Shown: positions 1 through 5,401, counted from the first letter of the stretch. The stretch: 6,469 bases of DNA from an uncultured Alphaproteobacteria bacterium (GCA_946618745.1 CAMOLN010000058.1:1-6469); one strand, 5' to 3'. The notes: generated by a model from the letters alone, not told the origin. Numbers and translations are program-made.

Positions 1-743
1 AAAATGGCAAAAATGTTACTGGTATAAACCACAAACACATCTTGAGTAATCAAAAATATCGCCGGTATGCTGTCAAGTGCAAAAACCACATCCATCAATT
101 CAATCACCAACAGCGCAAAAAACAGCGGAGTTATGTAATGCTTACCATTTTGTTTGATGAAAAAATGTGCTCCGTGAACTTTACCTGTTACATGAAATAA
201 TTTTGATACTAATTTGAAAATGCGAGAATTTTCAAAATCATTATCTTCTTTCTCTTTGCCGAATAACATCTTGGCACCGGTATAAACCAATATGCCGGAG
301 AATACATACAACACCCAGTGGAAATTGCTGATCAGTGCTTCACCCACACCGATTAATAATGCCCGCATAACTATCGCGCCCAATATTCCCCAAAACAATA
401 CCCGATGTTGATATTCCCTCGGCACCCCGATTGAAGAAAACACCAACGACATAATGAATATATTGTCTAAAGATAAGCTCTTTTCTACCAAAAATCCGGT
501 GAAGAAATCCAGCCCTTTTTCGCTTCCTTCTTCATAAATCACAAACAATCCGAAAATACAGGCCGCTGCAATATACAATATGCAAAGTGTCAAAGTATGT
601 AAAAAATTGGGAACCTCATTTTTACGATTGAATAAAAACAAGTCAAAAAACAATAACGCTAATACCACAATTCCGAAAATACTCCACATGACCACCGGTG
701 AAAAAGCTTGATGCGGAGCTGTCAAAAAATCCCAAATTCCCAT
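1..743 (-). CDS. TerC/Alx-family integral membrane protein, 3' end beyond the left edge
   Basis: The frame is open from an ATG at 743 to the left edge, giving 247 residues of a family normally about 300-350 long. The TerC family comprises multi-pass inner-membrane proteins linked to metal-ion export (manganese for Alx/MntX members) and tellurium resistance. Two diagnostic stretches are visible. VEKSLSLDNIF lies at residues 86-96, and ELMDVVFALDSIPAIF at 215-230 is followed by YTSNIFAI at 240-247. Their acidic residues (E87, D93, E215, D218, D224) lie in helices and are the likely metal ligands. Hydrophobic helices lie near 17-38, 50-70, 92-104, 117-133, 142-159 and 206-222. A charged cytoplasmic loop (KEKEDNDFEN) lies at 163-172. 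The start is supported by a GAGGG ribosome-binding site at 752-756, 8 bases upstream. The exact metal and direction of transport cannot be read from sequence. Confidence 0.93.
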   Translation of the reverse strand, partial: MGIWDFLTAPHQAFSPVVMWSIFGIVVLALLFFDLFLFNRKNEVPNFLHTLTLCILYIAAACIFGLFVIYEEGSEKGLDFFTGFLVEKSLSLDNIFIMSLVFSSIGVPREYQHRVLFWGILGAIVMRALLIGVGEALISNFHWVLYVFSGILVYTGAKMLFGKEKEDNDFENSRIFKLVSKLFHVTGKVHGAHFFIKQNGKHYITPLFFALLVIELMDVVFALDSIPAIFLITQDVFVVYTSNIFAI

Positions 744-764
744 AATCTTAACCCTCTAAAACAT

Positions 765-794
765 AAAAAAAGGGCAGGGAACTATCCTCTGCCC
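765..794 (-). terminator. Rho-independent terminator of the 94-residue lipoprotein gene
   Basis: On the minus strand the stem GGGCAG (794-789) pairs with CTGCCC (777-772). It is extended by GGA/TCC across a one-base bulge and closed by a four-base loop. Seven T residues (771-765) follow directly. The hairpin starts 7 bases after the lipoprotein stop codon, which fits an intrinsic terminator for that gene. It also lies inside the 58-base leader of terC, so terC needs readthrough or a promoter very close to, or within, the lipoprotein gene. Confidence 0.85.
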
Positions 795-801
795 ATAAAT
801 A

Positions 802-1086
802 TTAGTTAGCCGCTGTTCTCAACGAATTGATAATTGTGGTCGCCGAGTTCAAAGCAGCCTCATCCAAACCGGCTTTTTGCAAAGCTAATTTTTTGATACA
901 ACCTTGCGAAATATCTTTAGCTGTAGCCATAACTCCGGAAGTAAACAAAGTTCCGTTGGTCAATCTGGTTTGAGCATCAGTCATAATGCAAGAATTCAAA
1001 TTTCCCATATCCGAAGATTGCAAAGCACTTAATGTATCACAAGCGGCCAAACCTAAAACGGCAGCCAAAATAAAATATTTTTTCAT
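802..1086 (-). CDS. Small outer-envelope lipoprotein of unknown function (94 aa)
   Basis: The product has a short lipoprotein signal peptide: MKKY, a hydrophobic stretch, then the lipobox LAAC with the lipidated Cys at residue 16. The mature chain is about 79 residues, rich in Ala, Leu, Ser and Thr. It has Asp directly after the Cys (CDTL), which under the E. coli Lol rule would favour inner-membrane retention, though that rule is not universal. Two further cysteines, C33 and C63, could form a disulfide in the periplasm. The rest looks helical (residues 55-92). The start is firm: AAGGAG lies at 1098-1093, 6 bases upstream of the ATG. A strong terminator follows the stop. I do not recognise the family. 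It may be co-transcribed with the membrane protein 92 bases upstream, or have its own weak promoter. Confidence 0.85.
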   Translation of the reverse strand: MKKYFILAAVLGLAACDTLSALQSSDMGNLNSCIMTDAQTRLTNGTLFTSGVMATAKDISQGCIKKLALQKAGLDEAALNSATTIINSLRTAAN

Positions 1087-1122
1087 CTCTTACTCCTTAT
1101 AAATCAGATTCAATCACCAAAA

Positions 1123-1151
1123 TTCTTAACACTGTTCATACTGCTTTTCAA
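1123..1151 (-). promoter_or_regulatory. Possible weak sigma-70-type promoter for the 94-residue lipoprotein
   Basis: On the minus strand, TTGAAA (1151-1146) matches the -35 consensus at 5 of 6 positions. It is followed after 17 bases by TAAGAA (1128-1123), which matches the -10 consensus at only 3 of 6. It lies in the 92-base gap upstream of the lipoprotein gene. The poor -10 keeps this tentative, and readthrough from the upstream membrane-protein gene would serve equally well, as no T-tailed terminator separates the two genes. Confidence 0.25.
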
Positions 1152-1178
1152 GCAAAATACCTCGGTTATCAAATACCT

Positions 1179-1829
1179 CTATTTTTTCTTAAAGTATTTT
1201 AATTTGATTTTTACGGTTTTGGGTAAACTGAAATAACACTCTATTGAACTTAAAAATATCAGCAAATATCCCATCGCCTCGCAGGCTTCTTCAAACATTT
1301 CTTTAATATCGGAAATACGCTTAACCCCCAGCACATTAATCACAAAACTGCGATGACCTATACATTGTGCAATCGGTATGATTATTATCATGGCACAGCT
1401 CATCATATAAAAAGACGGTGAGGTAAAAAAACGCACCAATGTTTTTTTTAAGCTGTTACGATAGTGCCAAGCCATATAAAAAGCAATAAGCGGAAATATA
1501 AAACCGATTCTCCAACTGATTATCGGCAACAATTCGTCCAATACCTTATCTAATTCTCTGGTTGCTCCCAAAAAAGAGCAAGATGCCAACAACCACAATA
1601 CCGGAGCATATTCCGGTCGCAAAAATAACTGCAACAAAAATATTAATCCCGAGCTTATTAATAATCCTAATTGGATATCTTCGACTACATATACCTCGGC
1701 GAAAGTATTTCCGCGATAAATCGAAGATAAATAATGCATAAAAAATATAAACCCGAACAAAATGCAAAAATAAATAAATTGACGAACGGCATTATATATA
1801 ACGGTTTTATCAGCTTTCGAAAAAAACAT
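1179..1829 (-). CDS. Uncharacterised six-helix integral membrane protein (216 aa)
   Basis: I do not recognise a named family. The protein is strongly hydrophobic, with probable membrane helices at about residues 17-36, 52-70, 74-89, 103-121, 138-157 and 184-201, and a basic C-terminal tail (KIKLKYFKKK). Charged or polar residues sit at helix edges: VEDIQ at 49-53, RELD at 91-94, WHYR at 121-124 and GHR at 158-160. An acidic run with E177, E180, E181 and E184 leads into the last helix. This pattern suggests a conserved active or transport site rather than a simple anchor. I chose the ATG at 1829 because GGGAG (1844-1840) lies 10 bases upstream. An in-frame TTG at 1838 would leave only one base between that site and the start. 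A good promoter precedes the gene. It may form a transcription unit with the downstream lipoprotein. Confidence 0.8.
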   Translation of the reverse strand: MFFSKADKTVIYNAVRQFIYFCILFGFIFFMHYLSSIYRGNTFAEVYVVEDIQLGLLISSGLIFLLQLFLRPEYAPVLWLLASCSFLGATRELDKVLDELLPIISWRIGFIFPLIAFYMAWHYRNSLKKTLVRFFTSPSFYMMSCAMIIIIPIAQCIGHRSFVINVLGVKRISDIKEMFEEACEAMGYLLIFLSSIECYFSLPKTVKIKLKYFKKK

Positions 1830-1858
1830 TAAGTCCAAACTCCCAAAATTATCCGCTC

Positions 1859-1887
1859 AATCTAGTATAATAAAAAAACAATGTCAA
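1859..1887 (-). promoter_or_regulatory. Sigma-70-type promoter for the six-helix membrane protein
   Basis: The minus strand carries a perfect -35 TTGACA (1887-1882), a 17-base spacer, and TAGATT (1864-1859), which matches the -10 at 4 of 6 positions. Transcription would start near 1852, leaving a leader of about 22 bases that contains the GGGAG ribosome-binding site. The spacer is T-rich and overlaps a TATAAT on the opposite strand. Confidence 0.6.
1866..1871 (+). promoter_or_regulatory. Possible -10 element for the AsmA-like gene
   Basis: A perfect TATAAT lies on the plus strand, about 100 bases upstream of the chosen start of the AsmA-like gene. No good -35 sits at the right distance (the hexamer 17 bases upstream is CCAAAA), so it would need an activator or may be chance in AT-rich DNA. 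If used, the leader is about 95 bases. It contains a weak inverted repeat, TTGAT at 1929-1933 and ATCAA at 1943-1947. Confidence 0.35.
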
Positions 1888-1973
1888 TTTAAAATAAATA
1901 CTTGCTAAAAATGTTTTTTTTTAATAACTTGATGACGAGCTTATCAAAAAGTTTTTTACAGGAGATACGAATT

Positions 1974-2768
1974 ATGAAATTTATAAAATATACTTTACTG
2001 GCATTGTTGTTGATTATCATTATAGCGGTTGCCGGCGTATGGTTTTATCTGGATACCATCGTTCAAAAAGCCGTTAACAAATATGGTTCACAACTTATTG
2101 GTACAGAGGTTAATTTGGAGTCTTTTTCCCTCGACCCGTTTAAGGGTATCTTAAAAATCGGCGGTTTGACAATTGGCAACCCCGATGGTTATTCAGCTCC
2201 CAAGCTGTTGACTTTAGGTGGTATTAATGTCAAAGTTGATCCCAAGAGTTTGTTTAAGGATACGATCATAGTTGAAGATATTACCATTGACAATCCGACC
2301 ATAACTTATGAAATGCCAGATTTTTCAACCAGCAACGTAATGCATGTTCAGCAAAATGTAGCTCAAAATTCCGCAGCTGAAGACAAAAAAGCTGAAGAAG
2401 AAGCTGAAAAGAATGAAGAAGGCTCAACTAAAAACGTTGTTATTAAAAAAGTATCTGTTGCCAATGGTGCTTTAAGTGCTATCACTCCGTTGCAAAAGAA
2501 CGAAACCGCTTTAAGTATTGATTTGCCAGCCGTAGAAATGTTGAATCTCGGCGGTGAAGGGCAAAAACTCACCTTAAAAGATTCGGTAGTGGAAATCTTC
2601 AATAAGATTTTATTCAATGCTATTTCTACCGTAACCAAGGTTTTAGGCAGTGCCAAAGATATGGCTCAAAAAGCAGCCGGAGCGGCACTTGATACAGCCA
2701 CCAACGTTACTGACGAAGCATCCGAAAAGACCGGAAGTTTTCTCGACAGCCTCAAGTTTTGGGAATAA
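1974..2768 (+). CDS. AsmA/DUF748-like membrane-anchored periplasmic protein, short form (264 aa)
   Basis: AsmA-like proteins are anchored in the inner membrane and extend into the periplasm. Large members (YhdP, TamB, YdbH) help move phospholipids to the outer membrane, while short ones like this are uncharacterised. One helix spans about residues 7-26. The AsmA-type N-terminus follows: a GTEVNLESFSLDPFKG stretch at 43-58, then LKIGGLTIGNPDGYSAP at 60-76, and a VEDITIDNPTITYE strand at 100-113. These are the short beta-strands of the repeating groove fold. An acidic, Lys/Glu-rich linker (134-150) interrupts the domain, and a second beta stretch runs 155-190. The end (204-258) is Ala-rich and amphipathic helical. 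The ATG at 1974 is chosen because AGGAG (1960-1964) lies 9 bases upstream. An in-frame TTG at 1902 would put 24 non-signal-like residues before the helix. The protein lacks the long groove of TamB or YhdP, so lipid transport should not be assumed. Confidence 0.82.
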   Translation: MKFIKYTLLALLLIIIIAVAGVWFYLDTIVQKAVNKYGSQLIGTEVNLESFSLDPFKGILKIGGLTIGNPDGYSAPKLLTLGGINVKVDPKSLFKDTIIVEDITIDNPTITYEMPDFSTSNVMHVQQNVAQNSAAEDKKAEEEAEKNEEGSTKNVVIKKVSVANGALSAITPLQKNETALSIDLPAVEMLNLGGEGQKLTLKDSVVEIFNKILFNAISTVTKVLGSAKDMAQKAAGAALDTATNVTDEASEKTGSFLDSLKFWE

Positions 2769-2786
2769 CAATCTTAAAATGACATT

Positions 2787-2824
2787 AAAAAGGCGGAAAA
2801 TAAAATTCCGTCTTTTATTTTTTT
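2787..2824. terminator. Bidirectional terminator between the AsmA-like and sirtuin genes
   Basis: The stem GGCGGAA (2792-2798) pairs with TTCCGTC (2806-2812) with one G-T wobble, around a seven-base A-rich loop. It is extended by AAAA (2788-2791) against TTTT (2813-2816). The plus-strand transcript then meets further T residues (2818-2824). The minus-strand transcript meets TTTTT (2791-2787). The hairpin therefore can stop both converging genes. It overlaps the stop codon of the sirtuin gene (2815-2817). Confidence 0.85.
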
Positions 2825-3522
2825 AGTAATTCATCAACAAAAGCGGGCAGTGTGGTACCGGCCGGTCCTGTAATATGCTTATCGAAATAAAAATTATTGG
2901 AAGTTTGTTCCAGATTAAACTCAACCGTATCAGCCCCATAATATTTTGCGGTTTGCACAAAAGCTGCCGCCGGAAATACTACACCTGAAGTTCCGATAGA
3001 CAAGAATAAATCGCACTTGCGTAATAAGGTATCTACTTGGTTCATATACAGCAGATCCTCACCGAAAAACACGATATTAGGTTTCATCATTCCTTGCACT
3101 TGGCATTGCGGGCAAATCGTTTCGGTATCAACATCTCCCCAAGTCTCCAAGATATGTCCGCAATTTAGGCATACCGCTTGATTGATAACTCCGTGAATGT
3201 GATAAATATTTTGATTGCCGGCTTTTTCATGAAGTGTATCAACATTTTGCGTAATCACAGAGATATTGGCCCCCGTATATTCTTTTTGTAATTTAGTGAT
3301 TGCCAGATGTGCCGGATTAGGTTGCGCTTTATTTAATTCCAACTTCAATTCATTATAAAAATCATGCACATAAGCCGGATTACGTAAAAAAGCCTCGTGA
3401 GTGGCCACATCTTCCACCTTATGATTATTCCACAATCCGTTAGCCGCCCGAAAAGTTGCTAACCCCGATTCGGCTGATATGCCGGCACCGGTCAAAATAA
3501 AGATATTGCCGTATTTTTTCAT
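2815..3522 (-). CDS. cobB: NAD-dependent protein deacylase, class III sirtuin (CobB/SIRT5 type)
   Basis: The enzyme removes acyl groups from protein lysines, consuming NAD+ and releasing nicotinamide and O-acyl-ADP-ribose in the cytoplasm. The motifs are complete. The NAD loop GAGISAESG lies at residues 12-20, followed by TFR at 23-25 and GLW at 29-31. TQNVD lies at 91-95, the catalytic His is H110 in HIHG, and GTSG lies at 177-180. Two CxxC pairs (C118/C121 and C137/C140) bind the structural zinc, and a Rossmann-type VEFNLE lies at 200-205. The length of 235 aa is normal. The ATG at 3522 has GGGA 8 bases upstream and starts right before the NAD loop. The frame is open further upstream, but that extension would cross the divergent promoter and the next gene. 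One oddity is that the Y-x-x-R motif which recognises succinyl and malonyl groups reads Y56-N-E-L59, so plain deacetylation may be favoured. No acs or acetyltransferase gene adjoins. Confidence 0.95.
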   Translation of the reverse strand: MKKYGNIFILTGAGISAESGLATFRAANGLWNNHKVEDVATHEAFLRNPAYVHDFYNELKLELNKAQPNPAHLAITKLQKEYTGANISVITQNVDTLHEKAGNQNIYHIHGVINQAVCLNCGHILETWGDVDTETICPQCQVQGMMKPNIVFFGEDLLYMNQVDTLLRKCDLFLSIGTSGVVFPAAAFVQTAKYYGADTVEFNLEQTSNNFYFDKHITGPAGTTLPAFVDELLKK

Positions 3523-3543
3523 AGTATAATTCCCAATTAGCAC

Positions 3544-3572
3544 TTGCTTTAATTCAATAATATAACTATAAT
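3544..3572 (+). promoter_or_regulatory. Promoter of the binding-protein/queH operon
   Basis: A perfect -10 TATAAT (3567-3572) is preceded after 17 bases by TTGCTT (3544-3549), a partial -35. Transcription would start near 3579, giving a leader of about 32 bases that ends in AAGGA (3599-3603) before the ATG at 3611. As no terminator is visible downstream, this promoter probably serves the whole plus-strand block to the right edge. Confidence 0.6.
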
Positions 3573-3593
3573 CCGCAACTGGGTTTGGTGCAA
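3565..3593 (-). promoter_or_regulatory. Probable promoter of the sirtuin gene
   Basis: On the minus strand, TTGCAC (3593-3588) is followed after 17 bases by TATAGT (3570-3565), a 5 of 6 match to the -10. The -35 matches at only 3 of 6 positions. Its -10 shares four base pairs with the -10 of the divergent lipoprotein promoter, so the two polymerases would compete for the same DNA. Confidence 0.5.
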
Positions 3594-3610
3594 TAAAAAA
3601 GGAAAAGTTA

Positions 3611-4684
3611 ATGAAAAAATATTTACTTAGCTTGTTATTAATCTTAGGTCTGACCGCTTGCGGAGATAAGACCGACAGCACAAACAAAGTTGAAAAAAAT
3701 ATCATTAAAATCGGTGCAATTTATCCTATGTCAGGAGAATATGCCCACTTTGGTGACGCGATGAAGAATGCCGTTAAAATGTTTGTAGAAGATAGCGAAA
3801 CCAAAGATTCGGTTTATCAATACAAATTTTTCCTTGAAGACGGAGCTTTTGACAAAGCTCGAAGCGCGGTTGTTGCCAAAAAGCTTATTGATATAGACAA
3901 GGTTGATGTCATCATAACTTTGGGTTCTGATGTCGGATCAATAGTGTCTCCGATAGCTCAAGAACATAAAGTAATTCATTTATCTATGGCCACTGAGCCG
4001 AATGTTGCCAAAGGCGAATATAATTTCACCATCAGCACTCCGCCCAATAAAAATACCGGCAAAATGATTGACGAATTATTAAAATTAAATCTCAATAAAG
4101 TTGCTTTTGTGATACAAAACACGGCTGTAATGCAATCGGTTGCTGCACCTATTCGTCAGGCCGGACGCGATGGTAAGATCAATATTATATCAGATAACAC
4201 TATCAATAGCGGCGATAGGGATTTTCGTATTCTGATTTATAAAATATTACAAGACCAACCAGATGCGATTATTGTGCAATTACAACCGCCTGAGTTGCAA
4301 ATTTTTGTAAAGCAATTGCGTGAAGCCAATAAAGATATAGTAATTACATCGGTTGAATCTTTCGGTTATCCTGAAGACAAAACCTTGTTTGAAGGAACAT
4401 GGTTTTCCGGTGCGGTTGTTCCGACCAAAGCTTTTATAAATAAATATAAAGAAATTTTTGGAACTGACGCAACCGACTATTCCGAATTATTTTACGCTGC
4501 TATGGAAGTTATAAGTGCATCTTATACCTCTGATGACAAGGCTAAAGTTATAGATAATATTACCAATTTGAAGAAGAGAAGTTTTTCAATTGGTGACTTT
4601 TCATTTGATCAAGACGGTATGATGCAAACTGAAGCTTATCTCTATACTATCAAAAACGGTCAAATCGAACCGATTTATGAATAA
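3611..4684 (+). CDS. Liv-type periplasmic-binding lipoprotein (type 1 fold ABC solute-binding protein)
   Basis: The family consists of the periplasmic receptors of branched-chain amino acid and amide ABC importers. Here the receptor is lipid-anchored. A signal peptide ends in the lipobox LTAC with Cys at residue 17, then a polar linker (18-31). The fold begins with IKIGAIYPMSGEYAHFG at 32-48, the usual first strand and ligand loop. It continues through a strand-loop VDVIITLGSDVGS at 98-110, HLSMATEPN at 123-131, NKVAFVIQNTAV at 162-173 and DFRILIYKI at 204-212. The C-terminal lobe ends at NGQIEPIYE (349-357). At 357 aa it is full length. No permease or ATPase gene is nearby, so it either serves a transporter encoded elsewhere or acts as an orphan sensor. 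The ligand cannot be named. AAGGA lies 7 bases before the ATG. The 44-residue ORF just downstream looks like a deleted copy of this gene type. Confidence 0.92.
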   Translation: MKKYLLSLLLILGLTACGDKTDSTNKVEKNIIKIGAIYPMSGEYAHFGDAMKNAVKMFVEDSETKDSVYQYKFFLEDGAFDKARSAVVAKKLIDIDKVDVIITLGSDVGSIVSPIAQEHKVIHLSMATEPNVAKGEYNFTISTPPNKNTGKMIDELLKLNLNKVAFVIQNTAVMQSVAAPIRQAGRDGKINIISDNTINSGDRDFRILIYKILQDQPDAIIVQLQPPELQIFVKQLREANKDIVITSVESFGYPEDKTLFEGTWFSGAVVPTKAFINKYKEIFGTDATDYSELFYAAMEVISASYTSDDKAKVIDNITNLKKRSFSIGDFSFDQDGMMQTEAYLYTIKNGQIEPIYE

Positions 4685-4727
4685 AACAATAAATTGGTCA
4701 TATTTGAAATTATAAAGGAATAAACAT

Positions 4728-4862
4728 ATGAAAAAATATTTACTGGGCTTATTTTTAGTGCTTGGCTTAACTGCTTGCGGGGATAAGGCAGATGAGCAAA
4801 ATACCAATCAAAAACCGACCGTTAAAATCGGAAATGGAAAATTGGTTGATATAAAGGAGTAA
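4728..4862 (+). CDS. 44-residue mini-lipoprotein, probable internal-deletion remnant of a binding-protein paralogue
   Basis: The ORF has a full lipoprotein signal (MKKYLL, hydrophobic core, lipobox LTAC with Cys 17, then GDK). It aligns closely with the start of the preceding binding protein; both read MKKYLL at 1-6 and LGLTACGDK at 12-20. Residues 32-35 (VKIG) match the first strand of that fold. The last 11 residues (IGNGKLVDIKE) then match the very end of the binding protein (IKNGQIEPIYE), with I, N, G, I and E shared, and both stop there. So beginning and end appear joined, with about 300 residues missing. AAAGGAA (4714-4720) is a good ribosome-binding site 7 bases before the ATG, so it is probably still translated. 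It could alternatively be a genuine tiny lipoprotein. Its final codons contain the queH Shine-Dalgarno, and it ends 2 bases before that gene. Confidence 0.7.
   Translation: MKKYLLGLFLVLGLTACGDKADEQNTNQKPTVKIGNGKLVDIKE
4854..4859 (+). promoter_or_regulatory. Shine-Dalgarno site for queH inside the mini-lipoprotein ORF
   Basis: AAGGAG lies within the last two sense codons (Lys-Glu) of the 44-residue ORF, 5 bases before the TTG at 4865. It decides the queH start: no other start codon lies in frame nearby, and the protein from TTG begins exactly as QueH proteins do. The overlap suggests translational coupling. Confidence 0.75.
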
Positions 4863-4864
4863 AA

Positions 4865-5389
4865 TTGCGATTTCTTTTGCTTTCATGTTGTGCCCCTTGT
4901 TCTTGTGCGGTTATAAAAACCTTAGCCGAGAGAGGGGAGAATTTTGCCGTTTTGTTTTATAATCCTAATATCCGCCCATTGGAAGAATATCAAAAAAGAT
5001 GTAGTGAAAACAAGAGATTATGTGATTTATTTAAAGTAAAATTTATTGAGTTGGAATATGATAACGAGCGTTGGTGTGAACTGACTAAAGGCCTGGAAGA
5101 CTTGCCCGAACGTAGCGAACGTTGCTCAATTTGTTTCGGTATGCGCTTGCGTCGTGCTTTTGAATATGCTCGTGCTAACGGCTATGATGCCGTTGCCAGT
5201 GTTTTAGGCGTCTCACGTTATAAAGATTTAAACCAGGTAAATCGTGTTGCTCATGAAGAAGCCGAGCGCGCCGGACTGCCATATCTCGAAATTGAGGGCA
5301 GAAAAGGGGGATTGCAGGAACTTCGTTCATCACTTATTAAGGAATTAGAGTTATATAATCAAACATATTGTGGATGCAAACCCAAATAA
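4865..5389 (+). CDS. queH: Epoxyqueuosine reductase QueH (non-cobalamin type)
   Basis: QueH (formerly DUF208) carries out the last step of queuosine synthesis in tRNA, reducing epoxyqueuosine at the wobble base of GUN anticodons. It replaces the cobalamin-dependent QueG and uses an iron-sulfur cluster. The family signature is complete: CCAPCS at residues 8-13, FYNPNIRPLEEY at 31-42, the RCSIC pair (C87 and C90), then FGMRL. It continues with GVSRYKDLNQVN at 115-126, RKGGLQELR at 146-154, and the C-terminal YCGC with C169 and C171. An extra Cys at 14 is not part of the usual motif. The length of 174 aa is on the short side but nothing conserved is missing. The start is TTG, which usually lowers expression. 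It begins 2 bases after the mini-lipoprotein stop and is followed 12 bases later by the hydrolase gene. No other queuosine gene is in the window. Confidence 0.95.
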   Translation: MRFLLLSCCAPCSCAVIKTLAERGENFAVLFYNPNIRPLEEYQKRCSENKRLCDLFKVKFIELEYDNERWCELTKGLEDLPERSERCSICFGMRLRRAFEYARANGYDAVASVLGVSRYKDLNQVNRVAHEEAERAGLPYLEIEGRKGGLQELRSSLIKELELYNQTYCGCKPK

Positions 5390-5401
5390 AGGAGGCGAAA
5401 T

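Noticed and set aside
744..801. Manganese riboswitch (yybP-ykoY type) in front of terC
   Set aside because: The leader is only 58 bases and is filled by a simple terminator hairpin. The two-helix riboswitch with its conserved loops does not fit and is not seen.
1142..1154. Hairpin TGCTT-TTC-AAGCA as a terminator for the six-helix membrane protein gene
   Set aside because: The stem is only five base pairs and is not followed by a T run on the minus strand.
1546..1767. Minus-strand open frame inside the six-helix membrane protein
   Set aside because: It is a shadow of the gene in another frame, with no start signal.
1830..1838. TTG start for the six-helix membrane protein
   Set aside because: It is one base from the GGGAG site, too close for initiation. 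The ATG at 1829 has normal spacing.
1929..1956. TTGAT/ATCAA inverted repeat followed by a T run in the AsmA-like leader, as an attenuator
   Set aside because: The five-base AT-rich stem with a nine-base loop is too weak, and AAA separates it from the T residues.
1902..1973. TTG start for the AsmA-like gene
   Set aside because: There is no Shine-Dalgarno before it, and it adds 24 residues ahead of the membrane helix. The ATG at 1974 has AGGAG 9 bases upstream.
2363..2656. Minus-strand open frame inside the AsmA-like gene
   Set aside because: It is antisense to a supported gene and has low-complexity Ser/Phe content typical of a shadow frame.
3523..3705. Longer sirtuin start, adding about 61 residues
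   Set aside because: It would run through the divergent promoter region and antisense to the binding-protein start. The ATG at 3522 has a ribosome-binding site and begins right at the NAD-binding loop.
4601..4807. Minus-strand open frame across the end of the binding protein and the mini-lipoprotein
   Set aside because: It is the antisense of real coding sequence, with no ribosome-binding site or protein-like features. Its resemblance to the antisense of the other lipoprotein start only mirrors the similar signal peptides.
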